Part shown: piece after piece, positions 1 through 8,605 of the stretch
Position numbering within the stretch: position 1 is the stretch's first letter
Layout: each line of letters begins with the position of its first letter
The notes under the pieces: generated by a model
Database searches by the model: none
Told to the model about the DNA's origin: nothing
What the model saw: only the letters and a program-made list of their open reading frames with translations
Source: WLMZ01 sp037140375
GTDB lineage: Bacteria > Actinomycetota > Acidimicrobiia > Acidimicrobiales > Ilumatobacteraceae
Length of the DNA: 22,347 bases
Assembly: GCA_037140375.1 (NCBI GenBank)
Contig: JBAXER010000046.1
Location: 1-22,347 of the forward strand
Direction: 5' to 3'
Translations under genes and position numbers: made by a program

Positions 1-571
1 CTCCGATAGCGCCAAGCGCCGACTGCTCGGCACGCACCGGATCGACGCCTTCGGCAACAAGCGTTGCGATCACGAGGTCGGTTGGTACGGCGCCGAAGTC
101 GATGCGCACACAACGCGAGGCAATGGTGACCAACTCGGGGGTCGAGTGGTCGGCGAGCACAATGAACACCGTGCTCTCAGGCGGCTCTTCAATGGTCTTG
201 AGTAACCGAGCGGCGGCTTCAGCACTGAGCAAATGAAACTCGTCGAGGATGAGCACTTTGCGGCTGCTCTCGTTTGGCGCAAGTGCGGCGAGGCGAACGA
301 TTTCTTCAGCCTGATCTTTTGAGATAGAGGCGCCCACGCGGGCGAACTCGCGAACGTCGGGGTGCTCGCCTTCGAGCGCGAGCCGAGCATCGCGCAGCGT
401 TGGGTCGTCGACCCCGGTGAGCAACAACGCCGCGAACGCGCGCGCTGCTTCGTTCTTGGTGCTGCCTGGCGGACCGACGAACAAGTACGCGTGCACCGGA
501 TGCGCCACCGACGCTTCAAGCCGGCGAATCGCGTTGGGTTGTCCGATCACCGACTGCCAAACGCTGGACAT
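1..571 (-). CDS. holB: DNA polymerase III subunit delta' (clamp loader), C-terminus outside window
   Basis: This is the clamp-loader delta' subunit, which helps load the sliding clamp at primer ends during replication. About 190 N-terminal residues are visible and the frame runs off the left edge without a stop. The reading includes a P-loop-like GPPGSTKNEAA (residues 33-43), a Walker B-like LILDEFH (107-113), the clamp-loader signature LLKTIEEP (123-130) and the SRC motif (152-154). Two departures from the E. coli pattern are visible. The Ser/Thr after the P-loop Lys is Asn, so nucleotide hydrolysis is doubtful, as is common in delta'. The four-cysteine zinc module normally just after the P-loop (here about residues 52-71) has no cysteine. 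The ATG at 571 overlaps the tmk stop by one base (TGATG), so translation is probably coupled. The family call is firm. Confidence 0.9.
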   Translation of the reverse strand, partial: MSSVWQSVIGQPNAIRRLEASVAHPVHAYLFVGPPGSTKNEAARAFAALLLTGVDDPTLRDARLALEGEHPDVREFARVGASISKDQAEEIVRLAALAPNESSRKVLILDEFHLLSAEAAARLLKTIEEPPESTVFIVLADHSTPELVTIASRCVRIDFGAVPTDLVIATLVAEGVDPVRAEQSALGAIG

Positions 572-1194
572 CAGATTCCTAAACGGGTGAGCGTGGCGGT
601 GCGGATGGCATGAGCCACCGCATCCTTTTCGAGCGTGCCGTCGATGACCACCCAACGATCGGGATCGGCCGCGGCCATCTCGGCGAAGCCGGCGCGCACC
701 CGCGCGTGAAACGCCTCGTCGGCTTGCTCGAAGCGATCGAGATCTCGCTTGGCCATCCGTTCGGACAACACCTCGACCGGCACATCGATCAAAATCACGA
801 GCTCGGGCCAGTGCCCATCGAGCGCCCAATCGCTGATCTCGCGCACGATCTCAAGCGGCAGGCCGCGCCCGTAACCCTGATACGCAAGGCTCGAAAATGC
901 ACTGCGATCGCTGACCACATGGCGACCCGTGGTCAACGCAGGCAGAACAAGTTCGTGCAGATGCTGCGCACGATCGGCAGCGATGAGCAACGCCTCGGCC
1001 TTGTCGGCGAGGTGAGTATTCGCGGGATCATGCAACAACGTGCGAATGTCGTTGCCCAGGTGCGTTCCGCCGGTTTCGCGGGTGAGCACAGCACCGAGCG
1101 CCTCAGCCAACCGCGCGGCATGGGTGCTCTTACCGCAGCCCTCGGCGCCCTCAAGCGCGATGTACCTGCCCGCATCGGTCATGCCGAGCACCAT
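571..1194 (-). CDS. tmk: Thymidylate kinase (dTMP kinase)
   Basis: Thymidylate kinase phosphorylates dTMP to dTDP with ATP in the cytoplasm, the last specific step of dTTP supply. At 207 residues it has the usual length. The P-loop GAEGCGKST lies at residues 16-24, the DRS motif sits in VVSDRSAFSSLAYQG near residue 95, and the lid follows as RMAKRDLDRFE. The start at 1194 has a GAGG about 11 bases upstream; a second ATG at 1182 is possible but has no nearby ribosome site. The gene begins 12 bases after the topA stop and its own stop overlaps the holB start, so topA-tmk-holB look like one transcription unit. The same grouping of topA, tmk and holB is familiar in other actinobacteria. The assignment is secure. 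Confidence 0.95.
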   Translation of the reverse strand: MVLGMTDAGRYIALEGAEGCGKSTHAARLAEALGAVLTRETGGTHLGNDIRTLLHDPANTHLADKAEALLIAADRAQHLHELVLPALTTGRHVVSDRSAFSSLAYQGYGRGLPLEIVREISDWALDGHWPELVILIDVPVEVLSERMAKRDLDRFEQADEAFHARVRAGFAEMAAADPDRWVVIDGTLEKDAVAHAIRTATLTRLGI

Positions 1195-1206
1195 ATCCGA
1201 GAAGCC

Positions 1207-3912
1207 TCAGGACTCTTCGGCTGCGGCCTGCTTGGCCGGGGCCTTCTTGGCTGCAACTTTCTTGGCAGCAACCTTCTTGGCTGGAGCCTTCTTCGCAGCG
1301 ACCTTCTTGGCGGCGGCCTTCTTGGTGGCCGTTGCCTTCTTCGCCGGTAGGCCACCCTTTTCGATGATGGCTTCGCGACGAACCGCAAGCAGTTCATAGG
1401 CACGCTCTACCGGCATCGCGTCGAGGCGATCACCCTTGCTCAACGAAGCGTTGGTCTCGCCGTCGGTGACGTAGACACCAAACTTTCCGTCCTTGGCAAC
1501 AACCGCACGACCGCTGACCGGATCGTCGCCGAACTCGCGCAACGGACCCTTGGCCGCCATCGACTGGCCGCCACGCTTAAACACCTTTGGCGACGCAAAG
1601 ATCGTGAGCGCCTGTTCGAGCGTGATCTCGAGCAACTGCTCTTCGCTGGTGATATTGCGGAAGTCCTTGCCCTTTTGCACATAGGGGCCGTAACGACCGT
1701 TGTTGGCCATGATGGCAACGCCATCAACCGGATCGATGCCAACGGTGCGCGGCAACTGCAGCAGATCGGTGGCGTCTTTCATCGACAACCGCTCGAGGGT
1801 CATCGTCTTGAACAAGCTGGCCATGCGCGGCTTCTCGAGCCCAGGAGGCAGATTGTCGGCGGCGCCCCATTGCACATAGGGGCCATAGCGACCACTCTTG
1901 GCGAACACGGGGAAACCGTCGATCTCGCCGATGGGCACGTCGCTCTTTGGCTGCGCCAACAAGGTGAGCGCCATCTCCACAGTGAGTTCGTCGGGCGCGA
2001 GGTCTTCGGGAACGCTGGCGGTGTCTTCGCCACGCTTCACGTAAGGGCCGTACTTGCCCGGCTTCACCACAATCTCTACGCCATCGGCATCGTGACCAAG
2101 TGGGAACGTGTTGATGGCCGCGGCGTCGATCTCGTCGAGGTTCTCGACAACCAACCGCTTGAGGCCCGGCAACTGCACATCGGATTCGTCACCGAAATAG
2201 AACCGCTGCAGCCAGTGGTCCTTGCGCTCTTCGTTGCGAGCAATCGAGTCGAGGTCTTCTTCGATACGCGCGGTGAACGCGTAATCGACCAGACCACCGA
2301 AGTGCTTCTCCATTAATCCAACAACTGCAAACGCTGTCCATGTTGGGACGAGGGCTTGGCCCTTCTTCCACACATAGCCCCGGTCTTGCACGGTTTGGAT
2401 GATGCTGGCCCATGTGCTGGGACGGCCGATGCCAAGTTCTTCGAGGCGCTTCACGATGCTGGCCTCGGTGTAACGAGCAGGCGGCGAAGTGCTGTGGCCG
2501 TTCGGCGTGATCGACTCGACAGGCACCGTTTGACCAACGGTAAGAATCGGTAGCAACGCTTCCTTTTCTTCGTCGGCGGTTGAGTCTTCGTCGGTGGACT
2601 CCACGTACACCTGGCGATAGCCAGCAAAGGTGATGGTGGTGCCGCTCGCTGCAAACTCGCACTCTTGTCCGGCCTGCCCCGGCTGCGTTGCCGGGGCACT
2701 GGTGGCTGTGAGCCGCACGCTCACGGTGACGCCAGCAGCGTCGGCCATCTGCGACGCCAACGTGCGCTGCCACACCAGGCGATACAGGGCCAGCTCTTGG
2801 CCGTTGAGTTCGCCAGCAACCTGATCGGGAGCGCGCAGCGGGGTGGTTGGACGAATGGCTTCGTGAGCTTCTTGGGCGTTTTTGATCTTGCCCGTGAACT
2901 GTCGTGGCGCGGCCGTCAAAAACTGCTGGCCGTAGGTGCTGGCAACCTCGGAGCGCACTGCAGCGAGCGCTTCGTCACTGAGCATCGCGCTGTCGGTACG
3001 CATGTAGGTGATGAAGCCACGCTCGTAGAGACCCTGCGCAATACGCATCACCTGTGCGGCGCCGAGGCGAAGCTTGCGGCCGCCCTCTTGCTGCAACGTG
3101 CTGGTGGTGAACGGCGCTTTGGCGCTGCTGCGATACGGCTTTTCTTCGACCGAGCGCACGCTGAAGGTTGATGACGACAAGCCGGCAACAAGCGCGTGAG
3201 CTTCGTTTTGGCTGACGACCACAACACCCTTTTTGGGATTGCCGTCGCTGCCAAAGTCTTTGCCCGACGCCACCTTGGCGCCATCGAGCGACACCAGTGT
3301 GGCGGTGAAGGCTGGCCGGGTTTCGGTGAGCAGTTCGAGATCCCAGTAGCCGGCCGTGACGAACGCAATGCGTTCGCGCTCGCGCTCGACAACCAAGCGA
3401 ATGGTTGGACTCTGCACACGACCCGCCGACAGGCCACGGTTCACGCGCCGCCACAACACGGGGCTCACTTCGTAGCCATAGAGACGGTCGAGAATGCGGC
3501 GAGTCTCGGCAGCATCGACCAAGCCATAGTCGAGCGCTCGTGGATTGTTGACTGCCTTATCAATTGCAGCCTTGGTGATTTCGTGAAACACCATCCGCTT
3601 TACGGGCACCTTGGGCTTGAGGTACTCGAGTAGGTGCCAGCTAATGGCCTCACCCTCGCGGTCTTCGTCGGTTGCGAGATAGAGCTCGCTGGCATCTTTC
3701 AACAGCGCCCGAAGGTCTTTGATAACCACCTTGCCGCGCTCAGTGAGTTCGTAGGTTGGCTTGAAGCCATTGTCGACATCGACGGCCAAACCTTTGCTCG
3801 GCAGGTCGGCAACGTGGCCAACTGAGGCGCGCACATCGAAGCCTGCGCCGAGGAACTTGGAGATCGTCTTCGCCTTGGCGGGAGACTCCACAATCACGAG
3901 CGGTTTTGACAT
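1207..3912 (-). CDS. topA: DNA topoisomerase I (type IA)
   Basis: Type IA topoisomerase relaxes negative supercoils by cutting and rejoining one DNA strand through a 5'-phosphotyrosine. The 901-residue protein opens with the TOPRIM domain (LVIVESPAKAKTI, Glu9; acidic triad in TDEDREGE, residues 81-88). The central catalytic fold carries ITYMRTDS with the active-site Tyr303 and Arg305. The C-terminal half has no zinc-finger cysteines. It carries instead about four TopA C-terminal repeats, recognisable by KYGPYVKRG, RYGPYVQWG, RYGPYVQKG and KFGVYVTDG, as in other actinobacteria. Residues 858-901 form a lysine-rich tail of KKxAA/PAKK units that probably binds DNA and aids processivity. The ATG at 3912 begins the conserved MSKPLVIVESPAKA start. 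It is the first gene of the topA-tmk-holB unit. Confidence 0.97.
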   Translation of the reverse strand: MSKPLVIVESPAKAKTISKFLGAGFDVRASVGHVADLPSKGLAVDVDNGFKPTYELTERGKVVIKDLRALLKDASELYLATDEDREGEAISWHLLEYLKPKVPVKRMVFHEITKAAIDKAVNNPRALDYGLVDAAETRRILDRLYGYEVSPVLWRRVNRGLSAGRVQSPTIRLVVERERERIAFVTAGYWDLELLTETRPAFTATLVSLDGAKVASGKDFGSDGNPKKGVVVVSQNEAHALVAGLSSSTFSVRSVEEKPYRSSAKAPFTTSTLQQEGGRKLRLGAAQVMRIAQGLYERGFITYMRTDSAMLSDEALAAVRSEVASTYGQQFLTAAPRQFTGKIKNAQEAHEAIRPTTPLRAPDQVAGELNGQELALYRLVWQRTLASQMADAAGVTVSVRLTATSAPATQPGQAGQECEFAASGTTITFAGYRQVYVESTDEDSTADEEKEALLPILTVGQTVPVESITPNGHSTSPPARYTEASIVKRLEELGIGRPSTWASIIQTVQDRGYVWKKGQALVPTWTAFAVVGLMEKHFGGLVDYAFTARIEEDLDSIARNEERKDHWLQRFYFGDESDVQLPGLKRLVVENLDEIDAAAINTFPLGHDADGVEIVVKPGKYGPYVKRGEDTASVPEDLAPDELTVEMALTLLAQPKSDVPIGEIDGFPVFAKSGRYGPYVQWGAADNLPPGLEKPRMASLFKTMTLERLSMKDATDLLQLPRTVGIDPVDGVAIMANNGRYGPYVQKGKDFRNITSEEQLLEITLEQALTIFASPKVFKRGGQSMAAKGPLREFGDDPVSGRAVVAKDGKFGVYVTDGETNASLSKGDRLDAMPVERAYELLAVRREAIIEKGGLPAKKATATKKAAAKKVAAKKAPAKKVAAKKVAAKKAPAKQAAAEES
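1210..1341 (-). repeat. 15-bp coding repeats: Lys/Ala tail of TopA
   Basis: Within the topA 3' end, near-identical 15-bp units encode the pentapeptides KKVAA, KKAPA, KKVAA, KKVAA and KKAPA, followed by KQAAAEES. The composition resembles histone H1 and other PAKK-tailed DNA-binding proteins. The repeated DNA could expand or contract by slippage without shifting the frame. Confidence 0.85.
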
Positions 3913-3921
3913 GCGACCTAT

Positions 3922-3951
3922 TCGCTAAAGCATCGAAGGGGCCGCTGTCAA
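3922..3951 (-). promoter_or_regulatory. Candidate topA promoter
   Basis: A perfect -35 hexamer TTGACA (3951-3946) lies upstream of topA. The -10 is poor: 17-18 bases downstream only TTAGCG or TAGCGA is found. The transcript would start about 5-10 bases before the ATG at 3912, and no convincing ribosome-binding site is seen. The rest of the 92-bp gap to the transporter gene holds nothing clear. Confidence 0.3.
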
Positions 3952-4004
3952 GACCAACGACCCCGCTGGGTGAGTGACACCGTACAACTGAAGTTGACGA
4001 TCAG

Positions 4005-6311
4005 TTACTCATCGACGCCTGATAACACCAGTTCTGGCATTACTTCTTGGTGACGATGACCTTCGACATTGATCTTCGGAAGCAACCGATCGAGCCAACC
4101 AGGCAGCCACCAGTTGCGGGCACCGAGCAGTTCCATGGTTGCGGGCACCAGCAACATGCGCACGACGGTTGCGTCGATGAACACGGCTGACGCCAAGCCG
4201 AGGCCGAACAATTTCAGCTGACGATCGTCGCCCAGAATGAATGCGCTGAACACACAGACCATGATCAACGCAGCGGCAGTGATCACTCGCGCCGTCACTG
4301 CCAAACCATCGGCAACTGCAGTGGCGTTGTCGCCGGTGCGGTCGAACTCTTCCTTCATGCGCGACAGCAAGAACACTTCGTAATCCATCGAGAGACCGAA
4401 CACGATTGCAAAAAGCATCATCGGAGCCCACGCCTCGACCGGCCCAGGCTTACCCACTCCGATGATGTCCTTGCCCCAACCCCATTGGAACACCGCGACG
4501 ACAACGCCGTAGGCGGCGCCGATGGACAGCAGGTTCATGATGACGGCCTTCAGCGGCACGAGCAGGCTGCGGAACACTGCCATCAGCAACAGGAAACTCA
4601 AGATCAACACGGCCCCGATGAGCACCGGCAAACGAGCACCGAGGTACTCGGAGAAGTCTTGGCTCGCGGCGGTGAACCCACCCACGCGAGACGTGAGTCC
4701 CGAGTCGGGGATGATGTGTTGGCGCAGACGATGCACCAGATCGGTGGTGGCCACATCTTGAGGAGCACTCTTTGGGATCACCGTGACCAACGCGAGGTCG
4801 TCGCGAATCGGACGGGCAAACGCAGCTTGCACGCCAGGCGTGTCGCGCAGGGTGATAGCGAACTGCTGAACCACCTCGGGCTTGGCAGCGTTAGCGCCTT
4901 CGATGGTCACGATCAATGGACCGTTGAAGCCTGGGCCGAAGCCTTCGGCAAGCAGATCGTATGAGCGGCGAATTGTCTGATCGGGCTTGGCGTTGCCGTT
5001 GTCGCCGAAGCCAAGACGGATGGAAAGCAGCGGAAGCGTGAGCACCACCAAGACACCGGCGCCGAAGAGGAAGATCGGCCACGGCCGGCGCTGGATGAAG
5101 CGGCTCCAGCGATACCAGAAGCCCTGCTCGATGGGCTTCTCGGCGCGATGTGGAATGGGCTGGCGCAGCGACTTCACGACCAAGCTGGCAAGCAGCACAG
5201 CAACCGCAAGGGCCGCTCCGCCGAGCAGGATGCTGGCGTTCGACGTAACGATGGCCCCGAGGCCACCGGCCACGAGCAGACCCAGCGACAACATCGCTGC
5301 ACGCGAGGTGACGTTGATGCGGTGACCCGCCATCGCAAGCAGCGCCGGCAACAACGTGACCGAGGCGATCATCATCATCAACACGCCAACTGCAGCACCG
5401 GTTGCGAGGCCACGAACGAACGACAGCCCCATGATGTAGAGGCCGAGCAACGAGATGATCACGGTGATGCCGGCGAACAGCACGGCCCGGCCGCTGGTGT
5501 CGACGGCTTCGACGATCGAGTCTTCAACCGACGAGCCGTCGTGGAGCGCCTCGCGATAGCGAGTCACGATGAAGAGCGCGTAGTCGATGCCCACACCAAG
5601 GCCGATCATTGCAACCATCTGCGTGGTGAAGTCGGGCATCTCACCCACGTTGCTGAGCAACCCAACGATGCTTGAGCCAAGACCGAGACCGATGAGCGCT
5701 GTGCCAATCGGCAAGCCCATAGCGAGCACTGAGCCGAAGGCCAACACCAAAATGACAACTGCAGCGATGATGCCAAGCGCTTCGGACGCGGGGAACTTCA
5801 TCTTGCGGAATGCCTGGCCGCCGTATTCGAGCTGGATCTGATGGTCGACGCCCATGCGAGCGATCGCCTTGTCGCCAAGGCTCTCGATCTGTGTGGCGAG
5901 GGTGGCGAATTGCGTTTGGGTGCGACCGGTGATCTTGAGCTGCGCGTAAGCAATCGTTCCATCGGCGTTGATCTGCTGCTTCGGCTGATCGTAGGGACTG
6001 ACCACCTTGATGCCGTCGATCTCATCGACCTTGGCGAACAACTCAGCGAGCGAGGCTTGAACATCGGCGTCGGCAACACCCTGAGGAGCTTTGACCACAA
6101 TCTGCGAGTCGAAGCCGGCCTCTTCTTTGCTCACACTTTCGAGAAGGGTGAACACATCGCGAGCCTCACCATTGGGCAACTGCATCTGGGTGTGGAAGTC
6201 GCTACCCACGACGCTCGACGCGATTCCGAGGGCGATGAACAACGGCACCCAGATACCAAAGACAACTACGAACTTATGACGCACGCACCAGCGCGCAAGA
6301 CGAGACAGCAT
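4005..6311 (-). CDS. MMPL/RND-family transporter
   Basis: This is a 768-residue membrane transporter of the MMPL branch of the RND superfamily. Such proteins use the proton gradient to export lipids, hydrophobic molecules or drugs. One N-terminal helix (about 12-35) is followed by an extracellular loop (36-175), a block of about five helices (176-340), another helix pair, a second loop (about 440-550) and a final block of five to six helices. The repeat halves carry the expected Asp-Tyr pairs: GIDYALF (Asp243-Tyr244) in TM4 and SMDYEVF (Asp643-Tyr644) in TM10. The substrate cannot be read from sequence. The gene stands alone between topA and the reductase, with 158 bp upstream. The ATG at 6311 gives a natural N-terminus (MLSRLARWCVRHK) but has no clear ribosome site. 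Confidence 0.92.
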   Translation of the reverse strand: MLSRLARWCVRHKFVVVFGIWVPLFIALGIASSVVGSDFHTQMQLPNGEARDVFTLLESVSKEEAGFDSQIVVKAPQGVADADVQASLAELFAKVDEIDGIKVVSPYDQPKQQINADGTIAYAQLKITGRTQTQFATLATQIESLGDKAIARMGVDHQIQLEYGGQAFRKMKFPASEALGIIAAVVILVLAFGSVLAMGLPIGTALIGLGLGSSIVGLLSNVGEMPDFTTQMVAMIGLGVGIDYALFIVTRYREALHDGSSVEDSIVEAVDTSGRAVLFAGITVIISLLGLYIMGLSFVRGLATGAAVGVLMMMIASVTLLPALLAMAGHRINVTSRAAMLSLGLLVAGGLGAIVTSNASILLGGAALAVAVLLASLVVKSLRQPIPHRAEKPIEQGFWYRWSRFIQRRPWPIFLFGAGVLVVLTLPLLSIRLGFGDNGNAKPDQTIRRSYDLLAEGFGPGFNGPLIVTIEGANAAKPEVVQQFAITLRDTPGVQAAFARPIRDDLALVTVIPKSAPQDVATTDLVHRLRQHIIPDSGLTSRVGGFTAASQDFSEYLGARLPVLIGAVLILSFLLLMAVFRSLLVPLKAVIMNLLSIGAAYGVVVAVFQWGWGKDIIGVGKPGPVEAWAPMMLFAIVFGLSMDYEVFLLSRMKEEFDRTGDNATAVADGLAVTARVITAAALIMVCVFSAFILGDDRQLKLFGLGLASAVFIDATVVRMLLVPATMELLGARNWWLPGWLDRLLPKINVEGHRHQEVMPELVLSGVDE

Positions 6312-6470
6312 GAGTGAGAATTTCGTTTCTTGTGGAGGAAGCTACGACGGCTCTAGAGACGTATCGGCACCGAAACAATAAGGTCAAGCACTAGATGCTC
6401 GACGCGGTTATCGGTCACAGCGACATTTCTCAAGATCCTTGCTGCTGGGCGTACGCAGCGTGGCGGCGGC

Positions 6471-7439
6471 TTAGAAGCCGGAGACGGGCTGAGGCGTGTA
6501 CGGCGCCTCGAGGGCACGCACTTCGTCGTGGGTGAGCACGATGTCGATCGAGGCAATTGCATCGTCGAGATGATGTTGCTTCGTTGCGCCAACGATTGGA
6601 GCGGTTACTGCAGGATGATGGGCGACCCAAGCGAGCGCAATCTGGGCGCGTGACACGCCGCGCTGTGCAGCAATCTCGGCGACACGTTCGATGATTTCGG
6701 TGTTTGCCGTGCCATACAAAGTCTTGCCAAACTCATCGGTCTCGCTGCGGCTGGTGTTCGACGAAACATCGCGGGTGAGCAAGCCGCGAGCAAGCGGGCT
6801 CCACGGGATGACACCTACGCCCTGATCGATACACAGTGGCAACATCTCGCGCTCTTCTTCGCGGTACACAAGGTTGTAGTGGTTCTGCATCGTGACGAAC
6901 TTGGTCCATCCATGCTGCTCGGCAACATGCTGTGCCTTGGCGAATTGCCATGCCCACATCGACGACGCACCGATGTAGAGCGCCTTGCCTGCCTTCACGA
7001 CATCGTGCAGCGCCTCCATCGTCTCTTCGATTGGAACGCGGTTGTCCCAGCGATGAATCTGAAACAGGTCGACATAGTCGGTGCCGAGGCGGCGCAGGCT
7101 TTCGTCGATCTCAAACATGATCGCCTTGCGTGACAGACCTTTGCCGTTTGGCGAACGACGCATTGCGCCGTGCACCTTGGTTGCCAACACGATCTCATCG
7201 CGCTTCGCGAAATCGTTGAGGGCGCGCCCGACGATCTCTTCGCTGGTGCCATCGGAGTACACATTGGCCGTATCGAAGAAGTTGATTCCTTCTTCAACAG
7301 CGCGACGAATGAACGGTCGGCTGGCCTCTTCATCGAGTGTCCACGCGTGCGTGCCTCGGTCGGGGATGCCGTAGCTCATGCACCCGAGGCAGATCTTTGA
7401 GACAACAGCACCGGTGTTTCCAAGGTTCGTGTAACGCAT
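6471..7439 (-). CDS. Aldo/keto reductase
   Basis: An NADPH-dependent aldo/keto reductase with the TIM-barrel fold, which reduces aldehydes or ketones; the substrate is unknown. Counted from the GTG two codons upstream, the catalytic tetrad is Asp58 and Tyr63 (FFDTANVY), Lys90 (LATKVHG) and His131 (QIHRWD). The cofactor end appears as VGATKQHHLDDA. It belongs to the bacterial group with the N-terminus RYTNLGxTGxxVSxxCLG. I start it at the ATG 7439 because TAGAGT, a TAnnnT -10 box, ends six bases upstream (7446-7451), as expected for a leaderless mRNA. Starting at the GTG 7445 would add two residues. It is divergent from rsgA across about 80 bp. The 158 bases between this gene and the transporter show no gene or clear terminator. 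Confidence 0.92.
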   Translation of the reverse strand: MRYTNLGNTGAVVSKICLGCMSYGIPDRGTHAWTLDEEASRPFIRRAVEEGINFFDTANVYSDGTSEEIVGRALNDFAKRDEIVLATKVHGAMRRSPNGKGLSRKAIMFEIDESLRRLGTDYVDLFQIHRWDNRVPIEETMEALHDVVKAGKALYIGASSMWAWQFAKAQHVAEQHGWTKFVTMQNHYNLVYREEEREMLPLCIDQGVGVIPWSPLARGLLTRDVSSNTSRSETDEFGKTLYGTANTEIIERVAEIAAQRGVSRAQIALAWVAHHPAVTAPIVGATKQHHLDDAIASIDIVLTHDEVRALEAPYTPQPVSGF

Positions 7440-7445
7440 GCGCAC

Positions 7446-7451
7446 ACTCTA
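7446..7451 (-). promoter_or_regulatory. Candidate -10 box, leaderless start of the aldo/keto reductase
   Basis: TAGAGT on the minus strand ends six bases before the ATG at 7439, which would put the transcription start on or next to that ATG. No good -35 is visible and there is no Shine-Dalgarno sequence. Confidence 0.4.
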
Positions 7452-7505
7452 CGAATGCCTCGGCTGCGACGAGCAGCTGCACTGGGACGTTGACGAAACT
7501 GTTCA

Positions 7506-7511
7506 TACTCT
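7506..7511 (+). promoter_or_regulatory. Candidate -10 box for rsgA (leaderless start)
   Basis: TACTCT (TAnnnT) ends eight bases before the ATG at 7520. An alternative is TTGACG (7490-7495), 17 bases, then TACGGT (7513-7518), which would place transcription start near the second in-frame ATG at 7529. Both fit a leaderless mRNA, and no ribosome-binding site is present. Confidence 0.4.
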
Positions 7512-7519
7512 CTACGGTC

Positions 7520-8566
7520 ATGGTCACGATGACCTACACGCCCGAAGCAGCCCTGGGCTGGACGCCCGAGTTCGACGAACTCTGGCATGCCATTGACCGT
7601 GTTGGTCAGCCCGGTCGCGTGATTCGCCTCGACCGAGGCTGGAGCACTGTGCTGCAAACCATCGGGCACGAACCACTGCGCGTGCGCAACATCGGCATCG
7701 ACGTAGCCGTGGGCGATTGGGTCATTCCATCCGACGATGGCGAGAAGATCGAACGCGTCATCGATCGCCAAAGTGCGTTCGTTCGTCGAGCCTCGCACGA
7801 AGGCGCAAGGGCCGAGGCGCACACATTGGCCTCCAACATCGACGTTGTCTTCTTGGTGCACGGCCTCAACAGTCAGCCGAACCAGCGTCGCCTCGAGCGC
7901 GAGCTGGTGCTGGCATTCGACAGCGGCGCGCTGCCAGTTGTGGTGCTCTCGAAACTCGACCTTGTCGACGACCCACAGGTCATTGCTCAGTCGGTCGCAA
8001 CGCTTGAAGCTGTGTCGCTTGGCGTGCCCGTTCACGCGGTCAGCGGCATCACCTTGGTCGGACTCGAAACGCTTCGCAGCTACGCGGCATCGGGCCAGAC
8101 CATTGCGCTGCTTGGCGCAAGCGGTGTTGGCAAGAGCACCATCATCAACGCGCTCGTCGGCGATGCGGTGCAACGCACCAACGATGTGCGCATGGGCGAT
8201 CAACGTGGACGCCACACCACCACCGCTGCACAGCTGGTTCCACTGCCCAGTGGCGGCTGGTTGCTCGACACGCCAGGTGTGCGCGCGGTCAGCTTGTGGC
8301 TCAGCGGGCAAGGCATCGAGCGCGCCTTTGCCGATGTGTTCGATCTGATGGACCACTGCCGATTTCGTAACTGCAAACACGAAGACGAACCCGGCTGCGC
8401 CGTGCTGTCAGCGATTAGCGAAGGTTCGCTCGAGGCCGTGCGTCTACACAGCTTGAAGCGGCTCGTGGCCGAAGAGGCTGCGCTCGAAGAAGAACAGAAG
8501 GTGCACAACAAGGCATCCGATCGGCGGGGCTATCACCGGCCGCGCACCGAAGGCCGTTTTGGCTAG
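7520..8566 (+). CDS. rsgA: Ribosome small-subunit-dependent GTPase A (RsgA/YjeQ)
   Basis: RsgA is a circularly permuted GTPase that acts on the 30S subunit late in its assembly. In 348 residues the motifs appear in permuted order: G4 SKLD (144-147), then G1 GASGVGKST (199-207), a TTT-containing switch I (RGRHTTTAAQL) and G3 DTPGV (250-254). A zinc knuckle follows, CRFRNCKHEDEPGC, in which three Cys and one His bind zinc. An OB-fold region precedes the GTPase (VAVGDWV, about 62-68). The open frame extends upstream to 7337, but that part overlaps the divergent reductase. The ATG at 7520 gives a normal N-terminus and sits just downstream of a candidate -10. The gene is monocistronic and convergent with the peroxiredoxin-like gene. 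Confidence 0.95.
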   Translation: MVTMTYTPEAALGWTPEFDELWHAIDRVGQPGRVIRLDRGWSTVLQTIGHEPLRVRNIGIDVAVGDWVIPSDDGEKIERVIDRQSAFVRRASHEGARAEAHTLASNIDVVFLVHGLNSQPNQRRLERELVLAFDSGALPVVVLSKLDLVDDPQVIAQSVATLEAVSLGVPVHAVSGITLVGLETLRSYAASGQTIALLGASGVGKSTIINALVGDAVQRTNDVRMGDQRGRHTTTAAQLVPLPSGGWLLDTPGVRAVSLWLSGQGIERAFADVFDLMDHCRFRNCKHEDEPGCAVLSAISEGSLEAVRLHSLKRLVAEEAALEEEQKVHNKASDRRGYHRPRTEGRFG

Positions 8567-8585
8567 CTAGCTCGCTTCGTCTGGG

Positions 8586-8599
8586 GCGGCCGCGGCCGC
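8586..8599. repeat. 14-bp GC palindrome between convergent genes
   Basis: GCGGCCGCGGCCGC is a perfect palindrome in the 39-bp gap between the rsgA and peroxiredoxin-like stops. It could act as a weak bidirectional terminator, but there is no T-tract on either side. Confidence 0.35.
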
Positions 8600-8605
8600 T
8601 GAGCG

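Noticed and set aside
610..1350. 246-codon plus-strand frame over tmk and the topA tail
   Set aside because: It is antisense to tmk and topA; its Gly/Leu repeat end is the complement of the topA Lys/Ala repeats.
7376..8380. 334-codon antisense frame over rsgA
   Set aside because: It lies opposite a clear RsgA with all motifs, and its own translation shows no family signature.
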